This document shows positions 13,231 to 15,397 of a DNA stretch of 15,397 nt, one piece after another. Positions within the stretch are counted from its first letter, which is position 1. Every line of letters begins with the position of its first letter. Below the pieces are notes generated by a model. That model was not told the DNA's origin and ran no database searches. It was given only the letters and a program-made list of their open reading frames with translations. Origin of the DNA: CAYYYA01 sp964487895 (GTDB lineage Bacteria; Patescibacteriota; Patescibacteriia; UBA1558; 2-01-FULL-52-15); assembly GCA_964487895.1 (NCBI GenBank), contig CAZASM010000022.1:1-15397 (forward strand). The letters run 5' to 3'. The position numbers and the translations under genes are program-made.

Positions 13231-14195
13231 GACAGTATCTCCCCAATCACATTCTCCGTGATTTTTCGTTTAAATTCCGTTGTTGATATTTTTTCGGACA
13301 AGAGCCACATCAACTTCGCCAATAAACTACTTTCTGTCAAACGCGAGACAGTTACCAGACCAGAATGTTCTAAGACATACCAATAATTATACAAAATAAC
13401 AGACTGTTTGAGGCTGCGTAAAGCTTCAGATAATTCCAGCGATAAACGCTCATTTTCTTTCACCTTAATGATTACAGCATCTGTTTTCAAACCTTGTAAA
13501 CTACCAGTTGTCAAAAAAGCCGAATCCAAGACGGTAATATTTGGAGAAAAAGCTGAGAAATGCTGAGTTTGAGTTTCTGACTTTTTGGGCTGATTGAGAC
13601 TAATACCAAATTCCACTCGACCAACATATTTACCATCAACCGAACTAAATACATTGAGGTTTTCGATATTCTCACGTTTAGCGCGTATTGGCTCAATCAA
13701 ACGATTACCATACATGATACCGAAGCCATGAAAATCTCTCGTAGCAACCTGGATGGCATTAATGACATTACTTTTCAAACTAAGAGCGACACTTTTTTTA
13801 AACGGCTCAGACAAGACGCCTTCGGTCAGAGCTTGGGGCGAGACGACAGAACCAGTCAAGATAACAGGAATAGTTAGATTTTGATTAAGAAAATTCAATA
13901 AAGTAGCTTGCGCAACAATACTCTCAGTCCGCATCAGAATGACAAGGCCATCTACCAAACCACTTAGCTGATGAATCTTCTCAGAAAGTTGCATTGTATG
14001 ATCGTAGCTAAACGTAGCTGACTCAGATAAGAAATAATGAGGTTCAATATCAGCAATCAAACCAATTTCTGGGATTGCTTCTAACCACTTCGGAATATCA
14101 CTCTCAGTATCTACAAAAACAATACTTCGACTCTTGAGAGACGAGAGAACCGTGCCTGTAGCAAAGATTAGAGCTATTTTCTTGCGTTTAGTCAT
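13227..14195 (-). CDS. Divergent asparaginase/glutaminase-family protein
   Basis: This 322-residue protein has the two-domain L-asparaginase layout (PF00710). The first motif reads 'FATGTV' (11-16) instead of the usual TGGTI, keeping Thr15 as the possible nucleophile. The second reads 'ILMRTES' (86-92) where the family has 'HGTDT', so Thr90 is kept but the partner Asp is Glu91. Further landmarks are 'PVILTGSVVSP' (110-120), 'FGIMYGNRLIEPIRAKREN' (158-176) and a C-terminal 'LTESSLLAKLMWLLS' (286-300), all in family order. No signal peptide is present, so it is a cytoplasmic type I-like form. The altered motifs make true asparaginase activity doubtful; another amide substrate or a non-enzymatic role is possible. 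Its start overlaps the 7TM gene by 8 bp and its end overlaps the NDT-RHH gene by 4 bp, which implies a tightly coupled trio. Confidence 0.75.
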   Translation of the reverse strand: MTKRKKIALIFATGTVLSSLKSRSIVFVDTESDIPKWLEAIPEIGLIADIEPHYFLSESATFSYDHTMQLSEKIHQLSGLVDGLVILMRTESIVAQATLLNFLNQNLTIPVILTGSVVSPQALTEGVLSEPFKKSVALSLKSNVINAIQVATRDFHGFGIMYGNRLIEPIRAKRENIENLNVFSSVDGKYVGRVEFGISLNQPKKSETQTQHFSAFSPNITVLDSAFLTTGSLQGLKTDAVIIKVKENERLSLELSEALRSLKQSVILYNYWYVLEHSGLVTVSRLTESSLLAKLMWLLSEKISTTEFKRKITENVIGEILS

Positions 14196-14874
14196 GAGTC
14201 GTCAATCTAGGAGAAAAAATAATAATTCCAACAGCAATGGTGAACAGTATCAAAAACTGCGGACCAAGCCAATTCCATCTATAGTCACCGAAAATGGGCA
14301 AAATAATATCAAAAACTGCTCCAAAAAAGCCAGCAACTAAGCTCATAACAAAAATTGAGTTGAGTTGCTTTCTATGACTACCGCCACTGTTGTGTTTCTT
14401 GAGAAATAAGTTAGCAAGACCAGAAATAAGAAATATCAATAATATTAAACCATATATGCTATGAACTACTGGATTCGTGACCGCTGAAACAACGCCGTTG
14501 ATAACAACTACACGGATAACTAAAAAATCGGTGTATAACATTGTAATAATCGTTATGACTGAGATTAACGTTAAGACAACTGTTGTTACTCCACTAATCA
14601 TACGATCTCTGTATGGGAAGTATCTGGTGAATAAGTAGAAAGAGATGATCATTAATAATCCCGCGATGTAGCTGAAGCGACCGAAGAATTCAGAAACGTC
14701 ATTAGCATTATACGTTCTGAACATGAGGAGCGAGATAGCCCAAGACGACATAAAAAATGTCAAAAAGAAATACATGATATTGGCAATATTGTGTCTATCT
14801 CTAATTCCAACTAATAATCCAACAGCAAATGTAACTCCGGCGGTAAAGATAAGTAATAAGTCTTGTATAGGCAT
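14188..14874 (-). CDS. Stand-alone seven-transmembrane protein (histidine-kinase 7TM sensor-like)
   Basis: This 228-residue protein is almost wholly hydrophobic, with seven likely helices (about 4-23, 32-51, 67-84, 96-115, 138-158, 171-193 and 202-221). The 'YRWNWLGPQFLILF' (198-211) before the last helix, the 'FPYRDR' word after helix 3 and the short basic loop 'KKHNSGGSHRKQ' (159-170) match N-terminal 7TM sensor regions of bacterial histidine kinases (HisKA_7TM-like, PF16927). No kinase, PAS or GGDEF domain follows: the frame ends eight bases into the asparaginase-like gene. It is thus a sensor without its own output domain, or an unrelated membrane scaffold. It follows the stop of a paralogous upstream 7TM gene by 4 nt. 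Partner and ligand are unknown. Confidence 0.75.
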   Translation of the reverse strand: MPIQDLLLIFTAGVTFAVGLLVGIRDRHNIANIMYFFLTFFMSSWAISLLMFRTYNANDVSEFFGRFSYIAGLLMIISFYLFTRYFPYRDRMISGVTTVVLTLISVITIITMLYTDFLVIRVVVINGVVSAVTNPVVHSIYGLILLIFLISGLANLFLKKHNSGGSHRKQLNSIFVMSLVAGFFGAVFDIILPIFGDYRWNWLGPQFLILFTIAVGIIIFSPRLTTHD

Positions 14875-14878
14875 AATT

Positions 14879-15397
14879 TTATTCTTTAGAAATTATCATG
14901 CGCATGATGGCGAAGCTTAATAATATTGAAGATAACGGTCCAACCACAACATAATCATAGTTATTCAAAATTGCCAGAAACAGATTAAAAAATAAGCTCA
15001 GCCCAATTGAACACCCAACAAGAATTATTAATGTCAAAAAATGCTGTTTATAGATACCATCTCCGTTATTTAACTTCTTTCGAAGCTCAAACATACCACT
15101 AAAAAACGGGATGGTAATCATTATGGAATATAAAATGTATGTTAAGAGGTTGTGATCTATCACAGTCAGCCCATCGCTAATATATGCCGCCGTTACAAAT
15201 AAATGTGTAAAAAAAGCAATGTAACAAAAAATTAGTATCGCTAGAATATAGCCATAAATATATTTAGAAGAAAATGTTCGACTTTTATAGGGATATGAGA
15301 TGGAAAATAAATAGAAACTTAAAGCAATAAATAAGCCAAATCAATAAGTGAACTAAACTGACAGGTCATAAATATAGACATTGGACTAGACGACGAT
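14879..15397 (-). pseudogene. Second 7TM sensor-like gene, apparently frameshifted (5' end outside window)
   Basis: The frame ending at 14879 is open back to 15340 but has no ATG, only a GTG at 15163; stops at 15343-15341 and 15355-15353 close it upstream. Another frame, open from the window edge, reads 'MSIFMTCQFSSLIDLAYLLL' and stops at 15321-15319. Joined by a one-base shift between about 15340 and 15322, the two give a continuous 7TM-like sequence ('FSSLIDLAY' then 'FIALSFYLFSISYPYKSR'). This aligns well with the intact neighbour's 'FSYIAGLLMIISFYLFTRYFPYRDR'. The end 'DYVVVGPLSSILLSFAIMRMI' is the same C-terminal helix motif. It is therefore a tandem paralogue that is broken or mis-sequenced. 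If the shift is real, only a 94-residue GTG-started fragment could be made. Confidence 0.65.

Noticed and set aside
15320..15345. Programmed -1 ribosomal frameshift in the upstream 7TM gene
   Set aside because: No X-XXY-YYZ slippery heptamer or downstream pseudoknot candidate is visible in the overlap of the two frames.

Overview
The window is a densely packed bacterial segment with every credible gene on the minus strand. It is AT-leaning, and neighbouring genes overlap or nearly touch (4-bp and 8-bp overlaps at 2975-2978, 13227-13230 and 14188-14195). Canonical Shine-Dalgarno sites are mostly lacking. TGA ends genes exactly at ATGA overlaps, so the standard bacterial code applies. The gene style resembles Candidatus Patescibacteria (CPR) or a similar uncultured lineage: stand-alone 7TM sensor-like proteins, a Ser/Thr/Glu/Pro-rich insert with 'ATSTEE' words, and a giant Sec-exported Rhs protein. 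No phylogenetic marker is present, so this taxonomy is inference only.

Read in the direction of transcription (right to left), there are three blocks. Block 1 (15397-12664) holds a frameshifted 7TM membrane gene, an intact paralogous 7TM gene, a divergent asparaginase-family protein, and a nucleoside deoxyribosyltransferase-like domain fused to a ribbon-helix-helix-like tail. The last three overlap and are probably co-translated. Block 2 (about 12552-3898) has a TGn-extended -10 promoter and a leader of about 200 nt that is potentially structured and contains a possible 42-codon ORF. A 2686-residue exported SpvB/TcdB/Rhs polymorphic toxin follows, then, 9 nt later, a 120-residue acidic protein that is the probable immunity protein. 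Block 3 (about 3851-1) has its own candidate promoter and encodes a monoacylglycerol-lipase-like hydrolase, a long-chain acyl-CoA synthetase, a stand-alone phosphopantothenoylcysteine decarboxylase (CoaC), and a transglutaminase-like protein cut by the window edge.

The toxin is the centrepiece. It fuses TcB-like and TcC-like parts in one chain: Sec signal peptide, SpvB-like region, FG-GAP/VCBS repeats, TcdB-middle-like region, Rhs/YD repeats, Rhs core-associated motif, and a C-terminal effector of about 195 residues. Three extra modules interrupt the scaffold: a Gly-rich probable beta-helix, a LamG-type lectin fold, and an acidic disordered stretch. The C-terminal effector with the small acidic gene beside it forms a plausible toxin-immunity pair, possibly colicin-D-immunity-like on the immunity side. 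Block 3 reads as uptake or recycling of acyl lipids (hydrolyse, then activate with CoA) together with one step of CoA synthesis. Block 1 has no confident joint function.
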